Of a stretch of DNA of 64,000 bases, positions 33,852 to 43,710 are shown piece by piece. The position numbers and the translations under genes are program-made. Each line of letters opens with the position of its first letter. Position 1 is the first letter of the stretch. Source of the DNA: Paraburkholderia atlantica. Lineage in GTDB: Bacteria; Pseudomonadota; Gammaproteobacteria; Burkholderiales; Burkholderiaceae. The stretch lies in the NCBI RefSeq assembly GCF_009362785.1, contig NZ_WHNQ01000017.1, positions 62,001 through 126,000 of the forward strand, read 5' to 3'. The notes beneath the pieces are model-generated. The model was given only the letters and a program-made list of their open reading frames with translations, ran no database searches and was not told the origin of the DNA.

Positions 33852-35255
33852 ATGAGTAGCATCAGCGAGCCGGGCAGCCAACAAGGTTCAGCCCCATTCT
33901 TTTCGAAACAGGCCACCATCGCGCAGCCCGGTTTCTCGCGCTGGATGGTGCCTCCCGCCGCGCTCGCCGTGCATCTGTGCATCGGCCAGGCCTACGCGTT
34001 CTCGGTCTTCAACGGACCGCTGACCAAGGTAATCGGCATCACGCAGTCCGCGCCCGATGACTGGTCGCTGACCGCGCTCGGCTGGATCTTTTCGCTTGCG
34101 ATCGTGTTCCTCGGTTTGTCGGCGGCATTCGCCGGCAAATGGCTCGAACACGTCGGTCCGCGCCGCACGATGTTCACGGCCGCGTGCTGCTTCGGCGGGG
34201 GCTTCCTCGTGTCCGCGCTCGGCGTGTACCTGCATCAGATCGCGCTGCTGTATCTCGGCTACGGCGTGATCGGCGGGATCGGGCTGGGGCTCGGTTATGT
34301 GTCGCCGGTGTCGACGCTGATCCGCTGGTTTCCGGACCGCCGCGGTATGGCGACCGGCATGGCGATCATGGGCTTCGGCGGCGGCGCGATGATCGCAGCG
34401 CCGTTGTCGGTCGCACTGATGAAGCACTTTCAAAGCGCGACCAGCATTGGCGTCGCGGAAACCTTCATCGTGCTCGGCATCGTCTATTTCATCTCGATGA
34501 CGATCGGCGCGCTCGCGATCCGCGTGCCGCCGGCGGACTGGAAGCCGGCGGGCTGGACGCCGCCCGCAGCGACGCAGCACCGGCTGATCACGAGCAATCA
34601 CGTGCATATCGACCAGGCGCTGAAGACACCGCAGTTCTATCTGATCTGGCTCGTGCTGTTCCTGAACGTGACGGCCGGCATCGGCATTCTCGGCCAGGCC
34701 TCGGTGATGATCCAGGAGAGCTTCAAGAACACAGTGACGGCCGCTGCGGCGGCCGGCTTCGTCGGGCTCCTGTCGCTGTTCAACATGGGTGGGCGTTTCG
34801 TGTGGGCGTCGGCGTCGGACTGGATCGGCCGCAAGAACACCTATTACATCTTCTTCGCGCTCGGCGCGGTGCTCTACTACCTCGTGCCGAGCTTTGCCGC
34901 GAACGGACAGATCGCGCTGTTCGTGCTGACGTACTGCATCATCCTGTCGATGTACGGCGGCGGCTTCGCAACCGTGCCGGCCTATCTCGCCGACATGTTC
35001 GGCACGACCTTCGTCGGCGGCATTCATGGACGTCTGTTAACCGCGTGGGCCGCGGCAGGCGTCGCGGGTCCGGTGCTCGTCAACTACATCCGCGCGTATG
35101 AAGTCGCGAACGGGGTAGCGAAAGCGGACGCGTACACGATGACCGTACACATCATGGCCGTGCTGCTCGTGATCGGCTTTATCTGCAACCTGCTGGTCAA
35201 GCGTGTGGACGAGAAGCACCACATGACCGATGCACAAGTCGCCAAGGGCGCGTGA
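33852..35255 (+). CDS. Oxalate/formate antiporter-family MFS transporter (YhjX-like)
   Basis: The 467-residue, 12-helix protein belongs to the OFA family (AYAFSVFNGPLTKV, RWFPDRRGMATGMAIMGFGGG). Unlike the transporter at 22459-23808, only one of the two OxlT substrate residues is kept: Arg315 (NMGGRFVW) aligns with Arg272 of OxlT, but the Lys355 position is Trp399 (LLTAWAAAG). Oxalate is thus a poor guess; a monocarboxylate is more plausible. AAGGAG precedes the ATG by nine bases. It is followed after 10 bp by a gene for a one-helix partner, with which it must be co-translated. Confidence 0.88.
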   Translation: MSSISEPGSQQGSAPFFSKQATIAQPGFSRWMVPPAALAVHLCIGQAYAFSVFNGPLTKVIGITQSAPDDWSLTALGWIFSLAIVFLGLSAAFAGKWLEHVGPRRTMFTAACCFGGGFLVSALGVYLHQIALLYLGYGVIGGIGLGLGYVSPVSTLIRWFPDRRGMATGMAIMGFGGGAMIAAPLSVALMKHFQSATSIGVAETFIVLGIVYFISMTIGALAIRVPPADWKPAGWTPPAATQHRLITSNHVHIDQALKTPQFYLIWLVLFLNVTAGIGILGQASVMIQESFKNTVTAAAAAGFVGLLSLFNMGGRFVWASASDWIGRKNTYYIFFALGAVLYYLVPSFAANGQIALFVLTYCIILSMYGGGFATVPAYLADMFGTTFVGGIHGRLLTAWAAAGVAGPVLVNYIRAYEVANGVAKADAYTMTVHIMAVLLVIGFICNLLVKRVDEKHHMTDAQVAKGA

Positions 35256-35265
35256 GGAGATCCGT

Positions 35266-35394
35266 ATGTCGACCGTTCAAACCGTACATCCGACCAACAA
35301 GGTGATGCTCGCGGTGTTCTGGCTGTATGTGATGATCCCGCTTGCGTGGGGAGTGATCAATACGCTGACGCAGGCGACGAAGTTGTTCAAGTGA
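35266..35394 (+). CDS. Small one-helix subunit of the MFS transporter (42 aa)
   Basis: The frame starts MSTVQTVHPTNKVMLAVFWL and ends TLTQATKLFK. GAGGAG lies seven bases before its ATG and only 10 bp separate it from the transporter stop. It has a single membrane helix at about residues 12-33 (MLAVFWLYVMIPLAWGVINT) with a basic C-terminal end. Short proteins of this type are found next to OFA-family MFS genes and are annotated as MFS transporter small subunits. A role as an accessory helix bound to the transporter is inferred from this pairing. Confidence 0.8.
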   Translation: MSTVQTVHPTNKVMLAVFWLYVMIPLAWGVINTLTQATKLFK

Positions 35395-35395
35395 C

Positions 35396-35414
35396 GATGT
35401 GATGTGATGTGATG
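35396..35414. repeat. Short tandem repeat (GATGT)3
   Basis: Three exact GATGT units followed by GATG lie two bases after the small-subunit stop codon. It is too short to call a functional minisatellite, but it could vary by slippage. Confidence 0.5.
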
Positions 35415-35419
35415 ATGCG

Positions 35420-35447
35420 CACCCCGGCCTTGTTGAGGGCCGGGGTG
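35420..35447. terminator. Terminator-like hairpin between convergent genes
   Basis: CACCCCGGCC and GGCCGGGGTG form a perfect 10-bp stem with an 8-base loop. No T-run follows. Its position between the transporter/small-subunit pair and the convergent esterase gene suggests a shared 3' end. Confidence 0.6.
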
Positions 35448-35477
35448 CCGAAAGCAGGCCGCGCCGCGGTGTCCCCC

Positions 35478-36518
35478 TCACCGCCCCAATCCACTGTGCG
35501 CGATCTGCTGCTCGACGAACTGGGCAAACAATGCATGCATATGCGTGGTCGGATGCAGATCATCGGCGAACATGTAAGTCTGATCCGCATTGGCGCTGAC
35601 ATAAGTTGCGGGCGAGCATAGCAGCGCGGTGTCATCGGGCGTTTTCTTCGGGTCGCAGGCCTGCCCCGTATTCGACACGGTAAAACCGTTCGCCCGAAAG
35701 CTTCCGATCACCTGATTCGTCCACGTGTACGAATCGACCTCGATCACCTTCGATTGCAGCCCATCAGTTTGCAGCGCGCTATTCAACGTAGCGTTGAATA
35801 GCTGCGACAACTGCGTGAGGTTCGCGCCACCATCGGGCGAAGTGAGCCCCTTCGGCGACAGCCCGATATTCGGCAGATTGATCACCACCACATGCACGCC
35901 GCCGTTCTGCACGATCTGCCCGACGAGCTGGGCGAGCGTCGTGGCCGCCGCCTGCACGACCGGCGCGGCGGCGGGCAGATTGCCGGCACGCAGCACGTCG
36001 TTCGAGCCCACCCACAGGAGCACGAGCTGATTGGCGTTGAAGCTGCCGTGAGCGCTCAGATAGCTCGACAGCTGCTGATTCACAGGCATTTCGATGTTGC
36101 CGATCACATCGCTCAGGTAGTCGTACTGGTTCGCCGGTGTCGCCACGGTCGAGCCGCCTTCCGCATAACCGAGGCCGTTCTGCGCACTCAGCTTATGCGT
36201 GAAATCGATCGTGAAGGCGGCGCTAAGCGTATCGCCGTAGTATTGCGCGACGTTCTGGGCCCACACCTGACCGGGATTGGTCGTGAAACGCCCGCCGCCC
36301 ACCGCGCTCGCGAGCGGCGCATAGGTCCCGACGTCCGACAGGCTGTCGCCGAACGACACCACCTGCAGCTTGACGCCGCCGGCCGGCTCGGCCGCCGTGC
36401 TGCCGCCGCTATTCGACCCGCTGCTGCCGCTGCCGCTGCCGCCCCCGCCGCATGCCGATAGCAGCACGACCGACATGGCAAAAACTACAGCGCGGACCTT
36501 GTCATTTATGCGTCGCAT
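35478..36518 (-). CDS. GDSL/SGNH-hydrolase lipoprotein (secreted esterase/lipase)
   Basis: The 346-residue protein has a lipoprotein signal peptide with lipobox LLSAC and Cys23, a Gly/Ser-rich linker at 24-45, and an SGNH hydrolase domain. That domain has the catalytic Ser59 in VSFGDSLSD, the oxyanion Asn in WVGSNDVL, and the Asp-His pair in ADDLHPTTHMH near the C-terminus. It should be an esterase or lipase anchored in the outer membrane or periplasm, acting on lipids or esters outside the cell. GAGGAGG lies before the ATG. It stands alone. Confidence 0.9.
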   Translation of the reverse strand: MRRINDKVRAVVFAMSVVLLSACGGGGSGSGSSGSNSGGSTAAEPAGGVKLQVVSFGDSLSDVGTYAPLASAVGGGRFTTNPGQVWAQNVAQYYGDTLSAAFTIDFTHKLSAQNGLGYAEGGSTVATPANQYDYLSDVIGNIEMPVNQQLSSYLSAHGSFNANQLVLLWVGSNDVLRAGNLPAAAPVVQAAATTLAQLVGQIVQNGGVHVVVINLPNIGLSPKGLTSPDGGANLTQLSQLFNATLNSALQTDGLQSKVIEVDSYTWTNQVIGSFRANGFTVSNTGQACDPKKTPDDTALLCSPATYVSANADQTYMFADDLHPTTHMHALFAQFVEQQIAHSGLGR

Positions 36519-36639
36519 TTGCTCCTCCTCGCCGGGCGGGCCAGACGGTGCCGAGTGCCTGACGTGCGCGGCCGGAACCTGACCGCACGCGGCTCTTCAA
36601 ACAAGCATCGCGTATGCCCAGCAAGGAAGTGCGGCCCGC

Positions 36640-37065
36640 TCAAAGCCGGTCGAACACCACCTCCTGCGCGCCTTCCCACAGCACCTTCGTGCCGAGTTCG
36701 CGCAGTTTTTCCTTGCCTTCGACGATCGTCAGAAAATGATTGCCCGCGAGTTGCCCCATCTTGCTCGCGAAGCAGCACGAGCCATAGGCGAGGATGATCT
36801 CGGTCTCGCTATAGCCGCCCGGATAGAACAGGATGTCGCCCACCGATGGATGGCTCGTGTGATTTTCGAAGCCGACCGCAACGCCGTCGTTCTCGAGCTT
36901 GAATTCGCCGAGCGGCACCCAGCAGCCCTCGCCGCTCCAACGCACGTGGATCAGCTTCTGCCGGTACGGCAGCAGCTTCAGGAAAGCGGCCACGGTCTGC
37001 GGCGCATCGGGATGCGTTTCGGCGATGAAGGTGTGGCCGCAGGCGGTCATCTTGAGTCGGGTCAT
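36640..37065 (-). CDS. DUF3830 (cyclophilin-like fold) protein
   Basis: The 141-residue protein matches the DUF3830 pattern: PQTVAAFLKLLPYRQKLIHVRWSGEG, then VGDILFYPGG, ILAYGSC, and GNHFLTIVEG. The family has a cyclophilin-like β-barrel but no established activity; members often lie in catabolic loci. No signal peptide is seen. The ribosome site is weak, but the N-terminal strand MTRLKMTACGHTF fits the family start. Its neighbour upstream is an AraC regulator on the same strand, 277 bp away. Confidence 0.8.
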   Translation of the reverse strand: MTRLKMTACGHTFIAETHPDAPQTVAAFLKLLPYRQKLIHVRWSGEGCWVPLGEFKLENDGVAVGFENHTSHPSVGDILFYPGGYSETEIILAYGSCCFASKMGQLAGNHFLTIVEGKEKLRELGTKVLWEGAQEVVFDRL

Positions 37066-37342
37066 GGCGCGTTATCCGGTGGGTGAATTTGAAAGGTGCT
37101 TCGATTCTGTCGTCCGATGCAAGGCTTCGACAGGTACAGTTATCCGCGCCGCGGTCAGTCCAGTTAGACCACCTGCGATCGCGGGTGGCGGGCCGACCGC
37201 AAAGCCTTGCGCGATATGCCATGCCAGTTTGCGAGGCGCGCCGCCACGAATGTTCGTAGTTTGCAAGCCGCGCAATGCAACGCACACTGCGCAGGTGCGT
37301 GATTCCGACTGGAGAAAGACATGCCGTTACGGCTCGTCCAGC

Positions 37343-38254
37343 TCAACCGCGCAGCCGGTAGGCGAGCGGCGTCGCGCCATAGCCACGCTTGAACTGCACG
37401 GAGAAGTGACTAGCATTCTCGAAGCCGACTTCGAGCGCGATTTGCAGCACGGTTCGATCCGTGGCGCGCAGCAGCCTCGCCGCTTCCTCGAGCCGTAAGC
37501 GCGTGACGAACTGATGCGGCGTCTCCCCGGTCTCGCGGCGAAACACCCGAGCAAAATGAAAACTGCTTAGGCCGGCCTGCTCGGCCAGTTCGGCGATCGC
37601 CAGATCTTCGGCGAGATTGGCGCGGATGTAGTCGGTCACCCGGCGGATACGGCGCGGCACCAGCCGTTCGGGCCCCGTCGCGCTGTCGCGCCGCGCGCCG
37701 TTGCCGCTCGAATAGTGTTGCAGCAGGTGCGCGGCGAGCGCGTGAACCAGCGTATCGACATACAGACGCGAATCGGCGGGATCGCGGGCGGCGCGATGCA
37801 GTGCGGCAAGCATCGCGGCGATCAGCGGATCGTTGAAGCGCATCGCGTGGCCGAGCGACAGTTCACGCGACGCGTCGAGCCCCATCTGTTGCGCGACGCT
37901 GTCGATCAACTCGCGCTCGATGTGCACGTGCAAGGTAGACAACGGCTCGTCGCTGATCGAATGCCAGCGCCACGAGATCGGCGTGGGCGGCACGAACCAC
38001 AGGTCGTTCACGCGCATATCGGCGCTTTCCCAAGCTCCGCCGAGGTTGCGTTCGAGATGCTCGGCGCCGCTCGCGAGCGTCATCAGCGTGAAGTCGCGCA
38101 AACCGGGCGCTTCGAGCAGGTCTTGCCGCACCGGCTCGAGATACGAGCGCAGCACCAGATGCCGCCACTCGCGATCCACGCTCGACACGAGTCGCTGGCC
38201 GGCCATGTAGCGGTCGTAAGCGAGCGTCGTGGTGAGCTTGGGAATTCGTGCCAT
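37343..38254 (-). CDS. AraC-family transcriptional regulator
   Basis: The 303-residue protein ends in a double helix-turn-helix domain typical of AraC: RRIRRVTDYIRANLAEDLAIAELA, LSSFHFARVFRRETGETP and VALEVGFENASHFSVQFKRGYG-like segments, with the final GATPLAYR. The N-terminal 190 residues form an effector domain of uncertain family. The frame is open to 38320, but the ATG at 38254 (MARIPKLTTT) with AAGGG five bases upstream seems the better start. Its target is not evident; the DUF3830 gene downstream is one candidate. Confidence 0.88.
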   Translation of the reverse strand: MARIPKLTTTLAYDRYMAGQRLVSSVDREWRHLVLRSYLEPVRQDLLEAPGLRDFTLMTLASGAEHLERNLGGAWESADMRVNDLWFVPPTPISWRWHSISDEPLSTLHVHIERELIDSVAQQMGLDASRELSLGHAMRFNDPLIAAMLAALHRAARDPADSRLYVDTLVHALAAHLLQHYSSGNGARRDSATGPERLVPRRIRRVTDYIRANLAEDLAIAELAEQAGLSSFHFARVFRRETGETPHQFVTRLRLEEAARLLRATDRTVLQIALEVGFENASHFSVQFKRGYGATPLAYRLRG

Positions 38255-38436
38255 CACATCCCTTCGAAGGAGGTGCCGTATGGAAGGAGAAGCGCCGCCG
38301 TACCTGTATTGCCGGTCCACTGTCAGCGCAAGATCACAAAAATGATAGCAAGGAACCGGCTACCGACATTTCACGAAATCGCTAATCATTGAGGTTGTCG
38401 TATTTCACGCGTTTAGAACGCCGGAGCTACCGTTTC

Positions 38437-39438
38437 ATGGAACATGAATGCGATACGCTGCCGCAATGGCTGAACGGCTCGCCGCAAGGCGAAGCCGGGC
38501 ACGCGTCGGCAGCACACCCGAGAGCGGCATCCGCCCAACCGGCTTACCCGGCCGGCGCGCGGCACGCCGCGAAATCAGCCCACGCGGCTGAAGCAGTGAA
38601 GATGTCTCCCCGCGCCGCGAATGGCGCTGGGCGCAGTGGCTTTCTGACTCTGTTTACCGAGGAGGAGATCGGCACGCCGTCGCCTGCGGCGCGCCGCTCC
38701 GCCCCGCTGATCAGTCCGCTCGGGCGGTTCGGCAGCGCGCAGGACCGCATGGAGTTCGTGCGCCAGCGCATCAGGCAGCTGGGCTTCGACTCGTTCAGCT
38801 ATACCGCCACGCGCACGTCGTCGCATCACAAGACGATGTTCGTGTTGACGAGCTACGAGTCGCAGGCATGGCTCACGCGCTATTTCCGCGAGCGTTATTT
38901 CGAGCTCGATCCGCGCGTCGCGCACGCGTCGCCGACCGGCATGCCGTTTTTGTGGAATACCGCCGATCTGCGCGCCGATCTGCCGCGCGCGCAGTTGCGC
39001 AGCGAGCGGCTCGGCGCTTTGATCGACATGCTGGAAGCGGCCGGGCGCAAGAGCGGCATTCTCACGCAGATGCCGCTGCCGGAGCCGGAGCTGAGCGCGA
39101 GCCTGTGCTTCAACTCGGCGATCGGCAACCCGCGCTGGATGACCGAATCGATCGTCGCGGAAACGCTGATGTTCGCGCACTCGATTCACGAGTTCATCTG
39201 GACCCACGCGAAAAGCGTGATCGGCATCGCGCCTGCGCAGCAGCAGCGCATCGCGCTGAGCAAGCTGCAGCATGCGGTGCTGAAGGCGGTCGTGCAGGGG
39301 CAGCGGGACAAGGAGATCGCGTATTTCCTCGGGCTGTCGCCGCATAACGTCGACTATCATCTGCGGCGCTTGCGGCAGTTGTTCAACGTGCGCAACCGCG
39401 TGCAGCTGATCAATGTCGCGCAGGCGTATCTGTCGTAG
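38437..39438 (+). CDS. LuxR-type regulator with acyl-homoserine-lactone-binding domain
   Basis: The 333-residue protein has an autoinducer-binding domain and a C-terminal LuxR helix-turn-helix (KEIAYFLGLSPHNVDYHLRR). The four signal-contacting residues of TraR (W57, Y61, D70, W85) are all present with identical spacing in AWLTRYF, YFELDP and PFLW, so it should bind an acyl-homoserine lactone. About 85 extra Ala/His/Pro-rich residues precede the domain, which is unusual. No luxI-type synthase lies in the window, so it is a solo or its partner is elsewhere. The ATG at 38437 is preferred to a TTG at 38389. Confidence 0.88.
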   Translation: MEHECDTLPQWLNGSPQGEAGHASAAHPRAASAQPAYPAGARHAAKSAHAAEAVKMSPRAANGAGRSGFLTLFTEEEIGTPSPAARRSAPLISPLGRFGSAQDRMEFVRQRIRQLGFDSFSYTATRTSSHHKTMFVLTSYESQAWLTRYFRERYFELDPRVAHASPTGMPFLWNTADLRADLPRAQLRSERLGALIDMLEAAGRKSGILTQMPLPEPELSASLCFNSAIGNPRWMTESIVAETLMFAHSIHEFIWTHAKSVIGIAPAQQQRIALSKLQHAVLKAVVQGQRDKEIAYFLGLSPHNVDYHLRRLRQLFNVRNRVQLINVAQAYLS

Positions 39439-39523
39439 TCGGCGTCACAGCGTATCGATGAAGAGGGGCGCGACGGCTTTTCGCTGTCGCGCCCTCTCCT
39501 CATTTCAGCCGGGGACATGACGG

Positions 39524-40281
39524 CTAACTTTTCAACCGATAGCCGGTCCTGAAGATCCAGCCGACGATCACGAGAAACACCGCGAGGAACAGCAGCGTCA
39601 TGCCTAGACTCAGGCCGACGCCGACGTCGCCCAACTCGAAGAAGCTCCAGCGAAACCCGCTGACCAGATAAACGATCGGATTGAACAGCGTGACGGCGCG
39701 CCAGAACGGCGGCAGCATGTCGACCGAATAGAACGCGCCGCCGAGAAACGTGAGCGGCGTGACGATCAACAGCGGCACCAGTTGCAGCTTCTCGAAACTG
39801 TCGGCCCAGATGCCGATGATGAAGCCGAGCAGACTGAACGTGACCGCCGTCAGCACCAGAAACAGCACCATCCAGAACGGATGCATGATCTGCAACGGCA
39901 CGAACAGCGCGGCGGTCGCGAGAATGATGAGCCCGAGCAGGATCGACTTGGTGGCCGCCGCGCCAACATAGCTGACGACGATCTCCAGATACGACACGGG
40001 CGCCGACAGCAGCTCGTAGATGGTGCCGGTGAACCGCGGAAAGTAAATCCCGAACGACGCGTTCGCGATGCTTTGCGACAGCAGCGACAGCATGATCAGC
40101 CCCGGCACGATAAACGCGCCATAGCTGATGCCCTCTACTTCCTTGATACGCGACCCGATCGCCGAGCCGAACACGACGAAGTACAGCGACGTGGAAATCA
40201 CCGGCGCGATGATGCTTTGCATCAGCGTGCGCCACGTGCGCGCCATTTCGAACTTGTAGATCGCGCGCATTGCGTAGATGT

Positions 40282-40285
<4 letters not shown>
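39524..40285 (-). CDS. ABC-2 type transporter permease (YadH-like)
   Basis: The 253-residue protein has six predicted helices and an ABC-2 permease core with YGAFIVPGLIMLSLLSQS and TFLGGAFYSVDMLPPFW. Its start overlaps the stop of the ATPase gene (ATGA), so the two form an export system for an unknown substrate, typically a drug, lipid or polysaccharide in this family. It is an inner-membrane protein and the second gene of a two-gene operon. Confidence 0.92.
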
Positions 40286-41208
<923 letters not shown>

Positions 41209-41426
41209 GGACTCGATGATGGCAGACACCGCTGTTGAATGAGGGAAACCGGCGCGAACCGACGCGCCGCATCCGCAATGTAATGGAAAGTGAGAAAGCG
41301 TGCAGAGCACGAAACACGCCGCCGGGATTCGCCGCGGCGCGAGATAGTTCGGCTTACTGATGGGTGCCGATGCAGACCGAGGCCCGGCGCGGCCGTCCGG
41401 CGCGCGCGACGCTCGTCCGCGGTCTT

Positions 41427-43358
41427 TTACGCCGACGCGCTGTGTTGCGCGCCCGGAAAGCGGCTTGCGATCACGTTCTGGATTTCCTCGACCGACACCG
41501 GCTTCACCAGATGATGATCGAAGCCGGCCTCGCGCGAGTGCTGCCGGTCGGTGGCCTGGCCATAGCCGGTCACGGCGATCAGCAGCGCGTCGACGGTGGT
41601 CGGACGGCGGCGCATCTCCTGCGCGAGCTGGAAGCCGTCCATGCCGGGCAGGCCGAGGTCGAGCAGCACGATCTGCGGCTGGAAGTGCGCGGCCAGTTCG
41701 AGCGCGGTGTTGGCTTCGTGCGCGACGCGCACGTCGTACCCGTCCGCCTGCAGCACCAGCGACAACGCGAGCGCCGCATCGACGCTGTCGTCGACCAGCA
41801 GCACACGCAGCGCCTCGCCGCCGTGATCCGGCACGGCTTCGGGCGCTGCCGTCGACGCTCGCTCGGCGTCGGCGAGCCGCGTCAGCGGCAAACGCACGAC
41901 GAACTCGCTACCGCGCCCCAGTCCCGCCGAGAACGCCTCGATCCCGCCGCCGTGCAACTCGACCAGCGTACGCGCGAGAGGCAGGCCGATGCCGAGGCCG
42001 CCTTCGGAACGTTCGATCGAGATTTCCGATTGCACGAACAGATCGAAAATATGCGGGATCGTTTCGGCGCCGATACCCACGCCGTTGTCGCGCACGCTGA
42101 TCAGCACGTCATCGCCTGCTTCGCGGACTTCGATGCGGATGTCGCCGCGCTGCGGCGTGTACTTCGCCGCATTCGACAGGACATTGCCGAGCACCTGCGC
42201 GATCCGCACGCCGTCGCCGACGACGAACAGCGGCTCGGCGGGCAGATCGGTGGTGAGCGTATGGCCCTTGCGATTCAACGCGGGCCGCACGGTTTCGATC
42301 GCGGCTTCGAGCGCGGCGGCCAGCTCGACGATCTCGTGGCGCAGCGTAATCTTGCCCTGCGTGATGCGCGCGACGTCCAGCAGATCGTCGACGAGCCGGC
42401 ACAGATGCTTGACCTGGCGCCCGATCACCGCGCGCATCGCCTCGAAGCTTTGCTGCGACGGCGCACGGCTCGGGTCGAGCAGTTCGATCGCGTTGCGGAT
42501 CGGCGCGAGCGGATTGCGCAGCTCGTGCGCGAGCATCGCGAGGAACTCGTCCTTGCGGCGATCGGCGTCGCGCAACGCCATCTCGTTGGCCTTGCGATCC
42601 GAAATATCGTTGACGATGCCGGCGAGCCGGTAGATGTGCCCGCGCGCGTCGCGCACCGGAAAGCCGCGCTCGACGGCCCAGCGCGTCTCGCCGCCGGGCC
42701 GCACGATCCGGTATTCGATCTCGTACGCGACACCGGTGGCGAGCGCGCGATACGCGGTCTCGACCGCGGCCTCGTCCTGCGGATCGATGTGGTTGGCCCA
42801 GTGGCGGCCGGTCGGCGTCGGCTCGTGCGCCGCATCGCCCCACAGACGCCGATACGCGGGGCTCACATACAGCAGTTGCGCGCTCGATGGGTCGAGCATC
42901 CAGAACACGTCGTCTATGTTCTCGGCCATCTGCCGGAAGCGTTCTTCGCTTTCGCGCAACGCGCCCTCCGCGCGGCGCACGCGCAGCAGCGCGCGCACCT
43001 GCGCGATCAGCTCGGCCGGCTCGACCGGTTCGGTCAAATAGCTGTCCGCGCCGCCTTCGAGGCCGCGCACCCGGTCCATGCTCTGCACCGCCGCCGCCGA
43101 CGTGTGGATCACGAGCACGCCCGAGGTCTCCGGCGCGGCCTTGATGCGGCGGCACACTTCGAAGCCGTTCAGATCGGGCAAATTGACGTCGAGCAGCACG
43201 AGGTCCGGCTGCGAAAGGCGCGCGCGCTCGATCGCTTCCGCGCCGTTGCCGGCCTCGATCACGATGAAGCCCGCGCGCGACAGGATGCGCGTTTTCGCGT
43301 AACGAGCGCCTTCGTTGTCGTCGACGTTGAGGATCAGATTCGCGTTCGCATCGGTCAT
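41427..43358 (-). CDS. Hybrid histidine kinase (REC-PAS-HisKA-HATPase-REC)
   Basis: The 643-residue protein starts with a receiver domain (phospho-Asp57 in LLDVNL), then PAS (about 135-255), HisKA with His278 in LAMLAHELRNP, an ATPase domain with VRDNGVGIG and GIGLPLARTLV, and a second receiver with Asp in LLDLGLPGMDG. In the first receiver the usual Lys-Pro is Glu-Pro (YLTEPVEP), a form common in kinases associated with RsbT/SpoIIE operons; the second keeps VKPV. It lacks membrane helices. It overlaps the RsbT-like remnant upstream (ATGA). Confidence 0.93.
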   Translation of the reverse strand: MTDANANLILNVDDNEGARYAKTRILSRAGFIVIEAGNGAEAIERARLSQPDLVLLDVNLPDLNGFEVCRRIKAAPETSGVLVIHTSAAAVQSMDRVRGLEGGADSYLTEPVEPAELIAQVRALLRVRRAEGALRESEERFRQMAENIDDVFWMLDPSSAQLLYVSPAYRRLWGDAAHEPTPTGRHWANHIDPQDEAAVETAYRALATGVAYEIEYRIVRPGGETRWAVERGFPVRDARGHIYRLAGIVNDISDRKANEMALRDADRRKDEFLAMLAHELRNPLAPIRNAIELLDPSRAPSQQSFEAMRAVIGRQVKHLCRLVDDLLDVARITQGKITLRHEIVELAAALEAAIETVRPALNRKGHTLTTDLPAEPLFVVGDGVRIAQVLGNVLSNAAKYTPQRGDIRIEVREAGDDVLISVRDNGVGIGAETIPHIFDLFVQSEISIERSEGGLGIGLPLARTLVELHGGGIEAFSAGLGRGSEFVVRLPLTRLADAERASTAAPEAVPDHGGEALRVLLVDDSVDAALALSLVLQADGYDVRVAHEANTALELAAHFQPQIVLLDLGLPGMDGFQLAQEMRRRPTTVDALLIAVTGYGQATDRQHSREAGFDHHLVKPVSVEEIQNVIASRFPGAQHSASA

Positions 43359-43663
43359 GAAAAGGCGTGTCCGTAGGAGAATGCCCGCGCGCTGCCCAGA
43401 CCCACGCCCAATCCGTTGCGGCTCGTGAAACCGTCGGTCAACGCCTCCTGAAGATCAGCAATTCCCGGACCCTGTTCGATGAAGGCGAGCCGCGGACCGA
43501 TGCGACCATTGCGTTGCACCGTGCAGGAGTAGACGTCGCCGCCGCGGCCATAACTCAGCGTGTTGCGCGCGAGTTCGCTCGCCGGGCTCACCGTTTCAGC
43601 GTCGAGCACGCGCGCCATCGCGGCGGTCTCGCCGATCATCGGCCGATGAACCCCGAGGCACAC
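43355..43663 (-). pseudogene. Truncated RsbT-like switch kinase
   Basis: The 102-residue frame carries the RsbT/HATPase core (ASELARNTLSYGRGG, IEQGPGIADLQEALTDGF, GLGVGL). It lacks about 20 residues at the front compared with RsbT of about 133 residues, and stops about 25 residues early after GSARAFSYGHAFS. The GTG start at 43663 has only a poor ribosome site. It overlaps the hybrid kinase gene by four bases, recalling RsbR-S-T-kinase operons, but no rsbR or rsbS is present; an unrelated divergent gene begins 47 bp upstream. It is probably the worn end of a lost stressosome module. Confidence 0.6.
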
Positions 43664-43710
43664 CCCTTGCGAGGTTCACATGACACCAACCCTTTTCGTG
43701 GAGGTAAATT

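Noticed and set aside
41364..43376. Open frame of 670 codons on the + strand
   Set aside because: Antisense to the hybrid kinase, whose motifs are unmistakable.
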